DNA of 64,000 nt from Aphelenchoides besseyi (lineage: Eukaryota; Nematoda; Chromadorea; Rhabditida; Aphelenchoididae), in contig JAMPIQ010000001.1 in assembly GCA_024699855.1 (NCBI GenBank), positions 496,001-560,000 of the forward strand, given 5' to 3'. Position 1 is the first letter of the stretch. Every line of letters starts with the position of its first letter. The notes under the pieces were generated by a model. It was given only the letters and a program-made list of their open reading frames with translations, was not told the origin of the DNA and did no database searches. The position numbers were made by a program, and so were the translations under genes. This document shows positions 33,688-44,359 of the stretch, piece by piece.

Positions 33688-34635
33688 ATGGAGAACACCG
33701 ATTTTCTCCTTCAATTGGCGACCGTTGGAGTAGCGATGACCGGCGCTCTGGCCACCTACATTGTTCAGTGCGGCAAGAACAACAAACGTGGAGCGGTCAA
33801 GAAGCCAGCGGGATCTCGCAGCAACAAATCGCTCAAGACGGCCAAATCAAAGCGATCGGCGAAAGGTGGTCGCTGGAACAACAAGTCCAAACGTTCGGCT
33901 CGTGTGTCTTCTCGTCCATCGGCTCGTTCTGCGAAGGTTAGTTCCCGTGAAATTCGTGAACACTCGACCTTTCAGAAGCGTGCTTCTTCGAAGCGCAGTA
34001 AGAAGAGCAATCGTGAGGCCGGAAGCAAAAGTTCGAAGCGTTCCAAATCGTCGGCAATTACAGCGATTCCACAAAAAGCGGCACAAGCGGTGAAAGACGT
34101 TAAACAAACGGCGGAGGTTGGTTCCACATGCTCAACTTACTATCCATTGACTTGCAGAAGAAGTTGAATCCCAATGCAGTTCAGGAAGGTGGATCGCAAC
34201 AGAAGAAGGACATCACCGCCAAAATGGCCACGGAAGTTCACATCGCTCCACAACAATTGCGCTTTGAACCGAGTGGTGGACGAATGCGCGTTTTCGTTCA
34301 CAATCCCAAGAAGGAACGTTACGCGTTGAAGGTCAAATGTTCGGACAACAATACGTGAGTTCCATCACCACTGGGTTGATGTTCTTTTCAGTTATCGTGT
34401 GAGCCCAGTCTATGCGATTGTTGAGCCAAACGCTCAAGCGCTCTTCGACGTTTACCGTCAAAGTGCGCCGTCCAAAGTCGACAAGTTGGTTTTCGTTACT
34501 TCGAAGGTTAATTGCCGATTACTGAAGAACAATTCAATTCTTGACTTTCAGGTCAATGATAGCAACGAGGACCCCAAGAATGCGTTCAAAGCTCCCGGTC
34601 ATTACTCCAAAATTGCAATGCCGTTGATCGCCTGA
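33688..34635 (+). CDS. MSP-domain protein with membrane anchor and basic linker
   Basis: Three parts: MENTDFLLQLATVGVAMTGA LATYIVQC, a short N-terminal hydrophobic segment; a ~110-residue Lys/Ser/Arg-rich linker (repeated SKRSKK-like runs); and a C-terminal MSP domain. The MSP part has EVHIAPQQLRFEPSGGRMRV, HNPKKERYALKVKCSDNNTY RVSPVYAIVEPNAQALFDVY RQ and KVDKLVFVTSK, the immunoglobulin-like strands of the family. MSP domains occur as nematode sperm cytoskeletal protein and as VAP-type tethers. Introns are small; the stop is at 34633-34635. The combination with an N-terminal anchor and a strongly basic linker is unusual. A sperm role is inferred from the family only. Confidence 0.85.
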
Positions 34636-36644
34636 AGTAGACCACGAATCTCGTTTCTTTCTGTTCTTACATCGATGTTTGCGAAAAAATAAACAATCTT
34701 AACGACATCGTATTTGCATTCAAAAATAAGTCGTAATTTTGCCAACTGGAGTTCGCTGAAGCGTCTGCCTCTTGATTTCTACTGACTACTCCACCATATT
34801 CCAATAAAATGTATTTACTTCTATCATTTTCAACATAACAGATTGCAAGGCATCTAACCTTATTTCTTATATAATAATAATCAAATAGCGTACTGAAAAA
34901 TTCCTTAAGATTGGTCACTTCTCTAATAATAAAACGTTTGTAATTTATCTTAGAGACTGAATATTGCGTGAACATTGTAGTCTAAATATAGTTAGTAGAA
35001 GCAGTTGACCTGAAAATGTAACACAAAAGGATGTCAACCTCCGAGAGAAGTCAACTTCCGTTGACTACAACTCGTGAACTAGTGACAGTAGAAGCTTGTA
35101 ATTAACAGAACAGCAACAACCACTACTGAACTCTAAACCCTGTGGATACCAACCGAATCCAATCAGCCAATGAGCTAAAATACACAACACCCCCCATTCC
35201 CTTGTATAGCCCGTCCATCGCGCAAATCGACGTAGTTCGGATATGTTGGAACAATCTTTGCTTATATTGTACTATCAGAAGGCCCAAAAGAATGGCTATC
35301 CAACTTGCTTAAACGTGTAACTATCGGATAACTGAGTGAGGAATGAGAGCACATCAAAGTCAGAAGGTTTGCCAAAAATCGCTCAAAATTGCAAAAGTTT
35401 GTGCAGCTCTTCTCGCTGACGATGGAGAGCTGTAACTTGCCACACTTGTTAACGATCTTAGAGAAGTACGAATCTAAAAGGTTGCACAGCTAAACTTGAC
35501 CGGGGGCTAAATTGGAATCGAAAACATGTTCAGGAATTGAGACTTTTTTATTTAAACACAACAACAACGGTAGTTGGTCACTACGCTTGTAATTTTAGTA
35601 AACAATTACACAATACTATATCAATTGTTGATACTTATTGTAAATCAATCAGTTCACCGATAGCAAAAATCGAAGTTGAGTAAAAGTCATGAACATTCTC
35701 AGAAGTCAAATCACGATTTTGATAATTTTGTCGTTATGATCCGGTAGTTTAATTGTTGTTCTACTCTTAAATACTTATCTAGCAAGCTTCTAAACAAAGA
35801 TTGTTGGGGTTGCCAACCACTTTTCTCTTTCATGTCCACTGAGGAGTAGGTGTTGAAATCACTAGATCATGAGCAGCTTACTATTGTGCAGCCATCGGCA
35901 GCTTATGACTTAATGTGTTGTATGGACTGGCTTTGAGTTTCCGGCCTTTGATGTGTTCCGTTTGGATTTCTCATTTTTCACTCGCTTCTTCATGAACTAC
36001 GTGACATCTCGCAAAGAAACATTACGATCACGTACAAATCGGCTCTTTCTTTTAGTTTTGAATTACCCGAGCTGTAGAAGTTATAATCCAACATCTTGGT
36101 AATGAACAATAGCAAGAAATGCAAACTGAAACGAACACATGATCTTCGTGGATCAGCGAGTGGTTACTCGACACTTTTCGTATTTGAAAAATAACGTTGA
36201 AAATGAAATTGGAAACTTACAAGAAGACTGAGTGAAGACCCCTTCAAACGCGCATTCTGAGAACGCCCCTCGAATATCAACATCGTAGTAGCTACTTCTC
36301 AAGAAATCAATTATTACGCTCAAAGATGTTTGAACTCACAGAATGTCCTAAATGCTTTGAACTTCAGTGTGCTGATATTCCTGCTGAATGCCATGTACGG
36401 CAGGAATTTGTAGATTCTCGCAGATACAAATCATGATCATCTTATCGATGAGTCCCAGATTGTAGCTATAGCTATATCAGGATTGATGTTAGTGTATAAG
36501 ACGTAAACATTGCAAGTTCTGAGCAGAACTGCGTTTTGAGCGTCGAAATCGATCGCCAAAATTAAGTTTACATTCAAGTTTCTCATTTTGGGTTGCTTTC
36601 CGAAAGTCGCTTTTGTGGTCGTAGATCGCGTTTACGTCTTCAAG
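34636..36644. other. Intergenic; holds second 570-bp repeat
   Basis: Apart from the repeat at 34964-35533 this region is AT-rich and I see no gene, RNA or further repeat in it. Confidence 0.55.
34964..35533 (+). repeat. 570-bp dispersed repeat, copy B
   Basis: Near-identical to 26425-26994, same orientation. Differences seen include TATT/TATC near 35300 and AATTAG/AATTGG near 35513. Similarity ends abruptly after AAAACATGTTCAG on the right, and after a few mismatches within TTGCGTGAACATTGTAG on the left. Confidence 0.9.
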
Positions 36645-38550
36645 ATGGCACATTCATTCAAACCGATCCCCATACTGCCAAACGATGGGAAACACGCCAC
36701 TATCTCGGATGTTTCGGACTATTGGAGTCGAATGAAAGTTTGTCGATTTTGTTTTTATTTCAACTTTCGTTTAGGAACTGACAGTTTTCGAAGAGCCAGG
36801 AATCGTCACAAGTGTTCGCTTCACACCCAACGCTCCTCATCATCTCGCGGCAACCAGTGCAAAACGAGTGAGAACAAACATCGTGAAGAATTTTGATTCA
36901 AACTTTAGGCGTCCTTCCTCGACACTTCCATCTCTCAGCCTATTTGGCTACACAACCGTTTTAAATCGAGTGTTCATGGATTGCAGTTTCGAAGAGATGG
37001 TCGATTTATGGGTATGCATTTCGTCTCACTTACATTTTTACTTGGTCATTTAGGTCTGGGCAGTGAAGACGGTTATGTTCACTTCTTCGATCTTCAACAG
37101 AATAATCTCCCGTCTCGTCATTCTCTACGTGTATTTCAAGCGCACAATTGCGAAGTTCGAACTTTGGCTTTTACATCGGCATTAAATCAATGTGCGACTT
37201 TCGGAGACGACGGCGACATCAAAGTTTGGGATTTGGCCGTTTCACATTCAACCGTACCGTTATGGCACGGAAAGAACGTTCACGAGGATCGAATCCGTGC
37301 GGCTGTTGCGTCGAAGAATCAGGACGTGATTGTTTCGGGTTCCTACGATCATACGATCAAGCTCTGGGATACGAAACAAGATCCGAACGAAGGACCGGTC
37401 ATTTCGCTGAAACACGGACATCCGATCGAATCGCTTCTATTGCATCCGAACAACCGTATTTTGATAAGTGCCGGTGGAAATCTTGTCAAACTTTGGGATA
37501 TTGCAAGTGGTGGTGGAAAGCTGCTGAAAACTTTGGAGAATCACGCTCGAACGGTAAGCTGCTAAAGTCTTCGATTAGCATAAAATGTGTAGGTCACTTC
37601 GGTTTGTTTCTCAACGAAACAACGATTTCTGTTATCCGGTGGTTTGGACCGTCGAATTCACGTCTATCAAATTGATCAGGGACATTTCGAATTGATTCAC
37701 TCGATCAAAACCGCTGCTCCCGTCTTATCGTTGGATGTGGCGCCGAACGACGAGTGCATGGCATTCGGAATGAACAACTTGTTGAGTGTTCATCGTCGGC
37801 ATCCGAAACAACACGCTCATGCTGCAACCAACGATTCCAAAACGATTTTAATCGGCGATGGTCAACGCAAACGCAAAGGAACTGCAAATACAGTTTATCA
37901 CAAGGAACGTGGAGGTGAAGCCGTGAAAATGGACATCACGGCGAGTACTCGCCACGCTGATCAGGTAAACAAACTTAGCCGTCAGTTTACTTCTTTTAAG
38001 ATACGATTGGGTAAATTGGATAAACTCCTTCGTTCTTATCAATATCGTAAGATCGTGGATCAGTTGTTCGGTACGGAGAAACTTCACGAAGAGCGGTCAA
38101 CGGTTGTGGTTGCAACATTGGAGCGTTTACGAATTGCAAAAGCACTCAACATTGGATTCAGTGGTCGACACGGAAAAGAGCTGTCAAACATCTTGTCATT
38201 TTTATCCCAAAATCTTTTCTGCCCTGCCTACTTTCCTGTTCTCTACGAAGTTACCCACGCAGTTTTGGGTTTGTGGATCTTATTGCATTAACCTAAACAT
38301 CTTATTTGTAGATTTGTATGCCGAAGAAAAACTCAGCAATCAAGAAGTGGTTGCCCTACGAACTTTGCACTCGCACATCTCCGACGAGTTGGCCTGTGAA
38401 CAGACGTTTGCCGAAAGCACCGGATCGCTGGAAACTCTAATGGCATTGTGGAATGAAGAACGACGAAAAAACGGCAAAATCACGACAGACCGCAATTTTC
38501 TCGGAGACGTTCTTCTTACTCCAAAGTTGTTTGCATTGGAAGATGTATGA
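36645..38550 (+). CDS. utp15: U3 snoRNP-associated WD40 protein UTP15
   Basis: Subunit of the t-UTP/UTP-A subcomplex of the small-subunit processome, in the nucleolus. Starts MAHSFKPIPILPNDGKHATI SDVSDYWSRMK; exons then give ELTVFEEPGIVTSVRFTPNA and WD repeats (LGSEDGYVHFFD, FGDDGDIKVWDL, SGSYDHTIKLWDT, AGGNLVKLWDI, SGGLDRRIHVYQ). The helical UTP15 C-terminal domain follows (IRLGKLDKLLRSYQYRKIVDQ; LGDVLLTPKLFALEDV). Length near 500 residues fits. Introns are ~40 nt. The DDX27 ATG is 153 nt downstream across a U-rich spacer, so the two may be one operon. Confidence 0.92.
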
Positions 38551-38703
38551 TTGTTATACCTTGTTAATATTGTTGTTATTGTTATTGATGTTGTTGAATG
38601 ATAAAATAGTTCACTTCAACATTACCATCTTTCACAAACAGTAGTTACTCTCGCTGCCTTCAATTACTTTTTTTGTTTCTTACCTCCGATTCTAAACGTT
38701 TAG
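38551..38703 (+). promoter_or_regulatory. U-rich intercistronic spacer with trans-splice acceptor
   Basis: Between the UTP15 stop and the DDX27 ATG lie 153 nt rich in T. They include runs of GTTGTTATTGTTATTG and TTTTTTTGTTTC, ending in AACGTTTAG immediately followed by ATG. This is what an operon junction with trans-splicing at the downstream gene looks like. Confidence 0.55.
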
Positions 38704-41700
38704 ATGTTCTATCCACGCACCATTGCCGATGAAGAAGAGATTGTTGAGGAAGAACTGTCAAGTGAGAGCGAAGACGAGGTAAATTGTAGACCATTGATTT
38801 CGATTCTTCTTTGTTGTTTAGGCGTTAACTGCTCGGAAACGTAAGAGACGTGCAATCAACAGCGGCGGCTTCACCAATGACTTTCATTTCGACGACGATG
38901 CCGAAACCGAGAATGCAACCGATCACATGGACGGAATTCAACACTACCTAAAGAAAACAGTTGCATCGTCGTTGCAAGAGAAAATCGAACAAGAGCGATT
39001 ATCCCACAAAATGGACAAGAAGGTGACTTTTGTTTTGGAGCGTCGATCAATCTTTTCAGACTATTTTGGGAGGCGTAATCGAAACAGAGGAAGAGGCCAG
39101 AGAAGCAGACGAAAATGAGTTCGATCAGCTGATGCAGACATCCGGTAAGTTATCCATCTAATCGAGGAAACTAGTCTTCGCTTTAGATACATTACGAGAA
39201 AAGAAATTAAAAGGCAAAAAGACAATGATGCAAAAAGAAGACTTTTTTGATCCCTCGTCCTCAGAGATTTCGACTTCAAAAAACGAGAAAACGTTCTACG
39301 AGATGGCGCTTAGCAGACCGATTCTAAAGGTAACGATCTTTGTTGTTTTTTTCATTGCATGATTTTTATAGGCAATCATGGAGTGCGGTTACACAAATCC
39401 AACACCCATCCAAGCAGCTTGTATTCCCGTTGCATTGGCCGGCAAAGACATCTGTGCCTGTTCATCTACGGGTACCGGAAAAACTGCGGCTTTCATGCTT
39501 CCGATTCTCGAACGACTTCTATATCGACCGAAACAACATCGAACGGTGACACGAGTATTGGTTTTAGCGCCAACTCGCGAGTTGGCAATCCAAATCTTTC
39601 AAGTGACTCGACGGTTGGCTCAATTCAGCTCAATCGAGATATGTTTATGTGCAGGTAAGTGACTACTCAACCAAAATTTCTGTTTAATTTCCAAACGAAT
39701 AATTTTAAAACACCGGTGATATCAACAATATTACGCGAATGTTGTGTAGTTTAAGTGATTATGTTTTATATCTATTGGGGGCTAACAACTTGGGGCTTAA
39801 ATACTTTAAGTAATGACCATGCTTGGAAGCACTGAGTACGTGCGAGCGTTTGTTTGTTTGGCAAAAACGGTGATATAGCCGAAGGTAATCACCGACAAGA
39901 CCGCACTTGTGTAGAATGCGTACGTGTAATGCCAGTGATTGACGAGATGAGAAGTGTAAATGGGAACAATAAAGTTAACAGTCCATTGAGCCATTGAAGC
40001 AAGACCCGTGGCTTTTCCAAGATCTCCCGTTTCGACAGAACTAAACAGCACGATAATCCAATCAAACTATTCGAACCTACCTTGTAATCAATGTTGAAGA
40101 TTCAGCATACGAAATGGCATAGGCTCCGGTTTGAAGGGCGGAAATAACCAGAAATTGATTGAGCGATGTGATGAAATTGGCGGCAATATAACAAGTGAAC
40201 AAAACAATAACCGAAAGTTGCAGCAACTTCTTGGGATCACAGCGTTTTTGTAGGAAAGGTAAAACAAGAAGTTGAACAACTAAGAGCGACGCACCCATTG
40301 TGATCAACACCTCAGCACTATCAGTGGCGCCTTTCATGAATGCACGAAGCAAGAAGTTTCGAGCGATAATCTCGTAGCAAACATATGAAGCAATAAGTAA
40401 TGCGCGTAAAGTAATTCCTTCACGTAATCCCGAGTTTCTCGTGATCATTGGCCAATAGTCCTAAAAGTCTCGTTAGTTTTTAATCATTTTTAAGTTCGCA
40501 TACCTGTGGACGTAGTCGAGCAGATGCGATTCGTGGGACTGAATGAGTGGTTGGTAAAAAGAACAAAAGAACGGGAATTAAGAGCAATGGCATAACGAAT
40601 CCGTTGACAATTTGAGAGGTTCGCAATGAAGTCCAAATTGCAACTCTCGATGCTGCAAGTGGTCCAAGGAACATACTCAAAGCCTAAAAACAAAATGAAA
40701 CAGCGAAATTTTAAGTTGACACCTGAGGCAAACCAAGGAGTAGCAATGCTCCAGTTCTTTCACGTTCGGTTGTCGCTGTGGCGAGGTACATTTCTGCCGT
40801 ACTATCCAGTTGATAACCAAAACGCAATACCTTAAAGAGTTGATTGGTGTGATCTCGAAAAACACTTACCTGCAGGAAGAAGAACGAGTACCAGCTTCGA
40901 CAGATTCCCAAACCAACATAGTAGATCGAAGTTAAAATTGTTGAAAAAATGAACATAATTTTTGGCCCGATACTATCGGTAAGTTGTCCGATGAAGAGCG
41001 CACCGAGCGCATTGCACAAACTGCCGAATGCTTGGATATAAGCCAAATCGACAATTGTCATGACTTCGGTAGTGTCCCATTGTAGAAATGAAAGAAGTGT
41101 GGTTGTCCAATGGGTACCAAAATGCCAAATTCCAAAGATAAACCAAAGAACAGTGAGTACTTTCTGCTTTCGGTCCATAGTGACCATAACGTTTGGCTTA
41201 AAATCGAAAGATCTTCACGAATATTCAATAAAAATCACGTCGAAAACAAACGGCTGTTGGAGTGTTTTTAGAAATAAAGATACACGCAACACATCGCCTC
41301 GGACAGGCTGCACGATTAATGAGCTCTAACTCGTCATCCCGTTGTCGCGCACTGATAGAGTTTTTTGGCGACGGGTCAAGACGACAAGTATTCTTAACAC
41401 ACACGAGTCTCGGTTGCAGCCGGTTTTATTTGCCGCAACGATTTTCAAGTGTGAAAGAGAAAAGACGGATCGTTGGTTCGGTGCCTGCCGTCGTCGATCA
41501 TTGTCGCGGTGTGTTGGCGATTCGAGTCGAAGAATCGGGGTCAAGTTCGTGCGATGGCAAGAGAAAGTTTTACGGAGGTTATGTTCGGGGAATGAATTGA
41601 AGCAAACGTTCGCAAAGTTTCGTACGTGAGGACACGCAAAGAAAAGCTCGCAAACGGACACACAATGGAAACCGGTTTGAAACGGTCAGTCGACGGTCAA

Positions 41701-43709
41701 TAACTACGGACTTGAAGGTATTCGTCTTCCTTCCGTTCATTTCGCATCGAATAGACGACAAAGTGCACGAACGGGAGGATGATTTCGCGCTTAGCAAACA
41801 GGATTCGCGAGATGTTAAAACGAGACTTTGCGCGATGCTTGGAGCTGTAGTCGCTGGACGACAAGTAAAAATATCCAAAAAAATGTCTGATGTTTAGGTA
41901 ACACAAATACCTCCTAAATACAGAAATCACTTGCACTGATCATCTAACTCGAAACTTTTTGTTTAGGAGGTTTGGATTTGAAAGCGCAAGAAGCAGCTCT
42001 TCGAATGGGTCTGGACATCGTGATTGCAACACCCGGGCGTTTGATCGACCATTTGCACAACTCGCCGAATTTTTCGCTTCTCGACGTCGAGGTTTTGGTT
42101 TTGGACGAAGCCGATCGTATGTTGGAAGAACAGTTTGTCGATCAGATGAAAGAGATCATACGGTTATGTTCGAAGAATCGACAAACAATGCTCTTTTCCG
42201 CAACAATGACCGATGAGGTGATCACAACAAACTACAGCAACAAATACAACCGCCATTTTCAGGTCGAAGATTTGGCGCGAATGTCGCTGAACACTCCCGT
42301 GCGACTTTTCGTCAACGAAAACACGGACACTGCGGCGAATCTGAAACAGGAGTTTATTCGCATTCGTGAAGGTCGTGAAACTGATCGTGAAGCGATTGTT
42401 TCTGGTTTGTTTCTTGGTGTGATTCACGTTGACAGTCTTCGTCTTTCAGCACTAGTTACTCGTAATTTCCCCGATCATGTGATTGTTTTCGTCAAAACTA
42501 AACAGCACTGCGAACGTATGAACATACTACTAGGACTGCTCGGTGTGAAAGTTGCGCAGCTGCACGGCGGTTTGACTCAAAGTCAACGAGTTCAGGCGCT
42601 GACGGCATTCAAAAAACAGGAGGTCGATGTGCTGTTGTGTACGGATTTGGCGGCACGTGGTTTGGACATCGAAGGAGTTTTGACTGTAAGTTTAACAACG
42701 GAAAGCATCAATAGTAACTTCTTTTAGGTTATCAATATGCACATGCCAAACTCCTTGAAGCCGTACGTTCATCGCGTCGGTCGAACGGCTCGTGCCGGAA
42801 AAGCGGGACGTTCAATTTCTTTGGTTGGTGAACACGAACGAAAACTTCTGAAGGCAATTTACAAACAAAATCAAGCAAATGCGCTTAAGATTCGTGTTGT
42901 AGCTCCAGGTACTTGATAGACCTTCTTCCTCATTGACTCCGATCATTTTAGAGGTGGTTAATGCTTATCTTGAACGTATTGGCTACTGGACCGAATCGAT
43001 TTCCCGAATTCAACGCGAAGAAGCCGAAGAGAAGGCGGCACGACAGGTGGAGAGTGTGATGCAAAAAGCGGAGAACCAATTGAACAACGTTCTCGATGAG
43101 CGTGAGAATCGTGTGTGGTTCCAAGACGCCGAAGATAAACGCGAAAAGAAGCGTAAGCTCCACAAATTGTTCAGCTTCTAGTTCTTACTGTATTTTTGTA
43201 GGAAAACTTCGAGAAGCAAAACGCGTCGAAAAAGCGAAATTGGCGGCCAAACAAAAGACGGTAATCTGTTCAATCGAAACCTCAACACTTGTCAGCATGT
43301 TTTTCAGCCCGAAGAACGTAAAATGGAAAATCTGATGTCGTTTCAAGCTCGACAAGCCAAACGCGTCAAACGTCTGAAGAAACTGCGTGTTGTCGAAGAA
43401 GACGATCAACCGGAGAGAAATCGTAAAGTTGGAAAATCGAAAGCGCGCAAGAGGTCATCGTTTACCTCCGAATTGACGGACGTTAACCGTCGTTCGCTAA
43501 AGAAATTCCGCTCCGGGTATGTTGTTTGTTTGCATTGATTCCCGTATGACTGCGCAATTGCGATTTCATTTCGGTTACTTTTAATGCCAATGGACTTCGG
43601 AAACTGCAATTTCAACTGTACGTTTGTTTTCAGACCCGATGATGTTAAATTCAAACGAGCAAAAGCCGAAATGAAGAAGCGCGGTACGTTGAAGGGACCG
43701 AGACCGTGA
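38704..43709 (+). CDS. ddx27: DEAD-box RNA helicase DDX27 (Drs1)
   Basis: Nucleolar helicase for 60S rRNA processing. The acidic N-terminus (EEEIVEEELSSESEDE) is followed by the Q motif (PTPIQ), motif I SSTGTGKT (Ser where Ala is usual), Ia PTREL, Ib TPGRLIDHL, II DEAD (LDEADRML), III SAT, IV VIVFVKTK, V TDLAARGLDIEGV and VI HRVGRTARAGK. A Lys/Arg-rich coiled tail (EEAEEKAARQVESVMQKAEN, AKAEMKKRGTLKGPRP) ends at 43707-43709. The exon ending CLCAG at 39654 joins to GLDLKAQEAALRMGL at 41967, over a 2,312-nt intron that contains a whole antisense gene; the other introns are small. The family assignment is firm. Confidence 0.93.
39806..41187 (-). CDS. MFS transporter, SLC22A18-like
   Basis: Complete gene nested antisense in a DDX27 intron. 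Exons: MVTMDRKQKVLTVLWFIFGI...LTDSIGPKIMFIFSTILTSI (with a shortened motif A, GQLTDSIGPK), LRFGYQLDSTAEMYLATATT ERERTGALLL, ALSMFLGPLAASRVAIW..., DYWPMITRNSGLREGITLRA..., and SSVETGDLGKATGLASMAQW..., ending SMVIT at 39806. About 10-12 membrane helices are visible, and splice signals are consistent on the minus strand only. The layout and the TTERERTGAL-like loop recall SLC22A18 (ORCTL2) and related proton-coupled drug/organic ion carriers; substrate unknown. Confidence 0.85.
41188..41966. other. Remainder of the long DDX27 intron
   Basis: Upstream region of the nested transporter gene. Open frames occur on both strands (for example 41342-41629 and 41579-41878) but overlap each other and show no motif. 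The DDX27 acceptor TTTGTTTAG ends at 41966. Confidence 0.5.
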
Positions 43710-44359
43710 ACGAGGTGTTTGAAGCTGCTTCATTTGTTGAACTCTTTTGTTTTGTTGTTATTATTGTTAAGAATAAAATTGATGATGGCTGTTAAGCGAC
43801 CAAACACAACCGGTTCCAGAGGTCGAACTTGAGACCCGCGCACACATCGTACATTACGCTTTGTTGTCTGATCGTCATGGAAAGTGTGCGCAAGGTACGC
43901 AACACCTCAACGAAACCCATTCGGAAGGGTATTCGCCCCATGGTGTTCTAGTCAACGATTTTGGCAGCTCGTCCAAATTAGAACGTTCCGATTGGGCGGT
44001 GTAAATAAGAACGTTGGGAATGAAACTGCAGTACAAATTGGCAAGAAGTTGGCTACTGATTCCTCCGCCCCGTTTAAACTAAAGTTTAGTCTTAATTTCC
44101 ATCGAACGATTCACACGGCATTTACTCGTTGAAAGTATGGGGAGTTAATGCTGTGAACGAGGGGCGATATGTGCGCTATGGCTTGTTCTTTAGTCGGGAG
44201 CTCGTCACAGCGCTTCAGGACAACACGCACGTGACTTCACTCTTTCTCTCGCTTTTTTACTTCGCCCCGCAGCGGTTCGCATTCATTCTGATGTTTTCGA
44301 TTGTTTGCATGATAAATACGTGATCTGATTCTCTTATTAATCCGTTTTTGTTGCAAAAG
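43710..44359. other. Intergenic, nothing firm
   Basis: AATAAAATTG at about 43772 is a polyadenylation signal for DDX27. Bases 43795-43870 contain a weak tRNA-like B box on the minus strand (AAGTTCGACCTC); judged too weak to call. Confidence 0.5.

Noticed and set aside
43795..43870. tRNA-like B box (minus strand).
   Set aside because: No matching A box or cloverleaf could be drawn.
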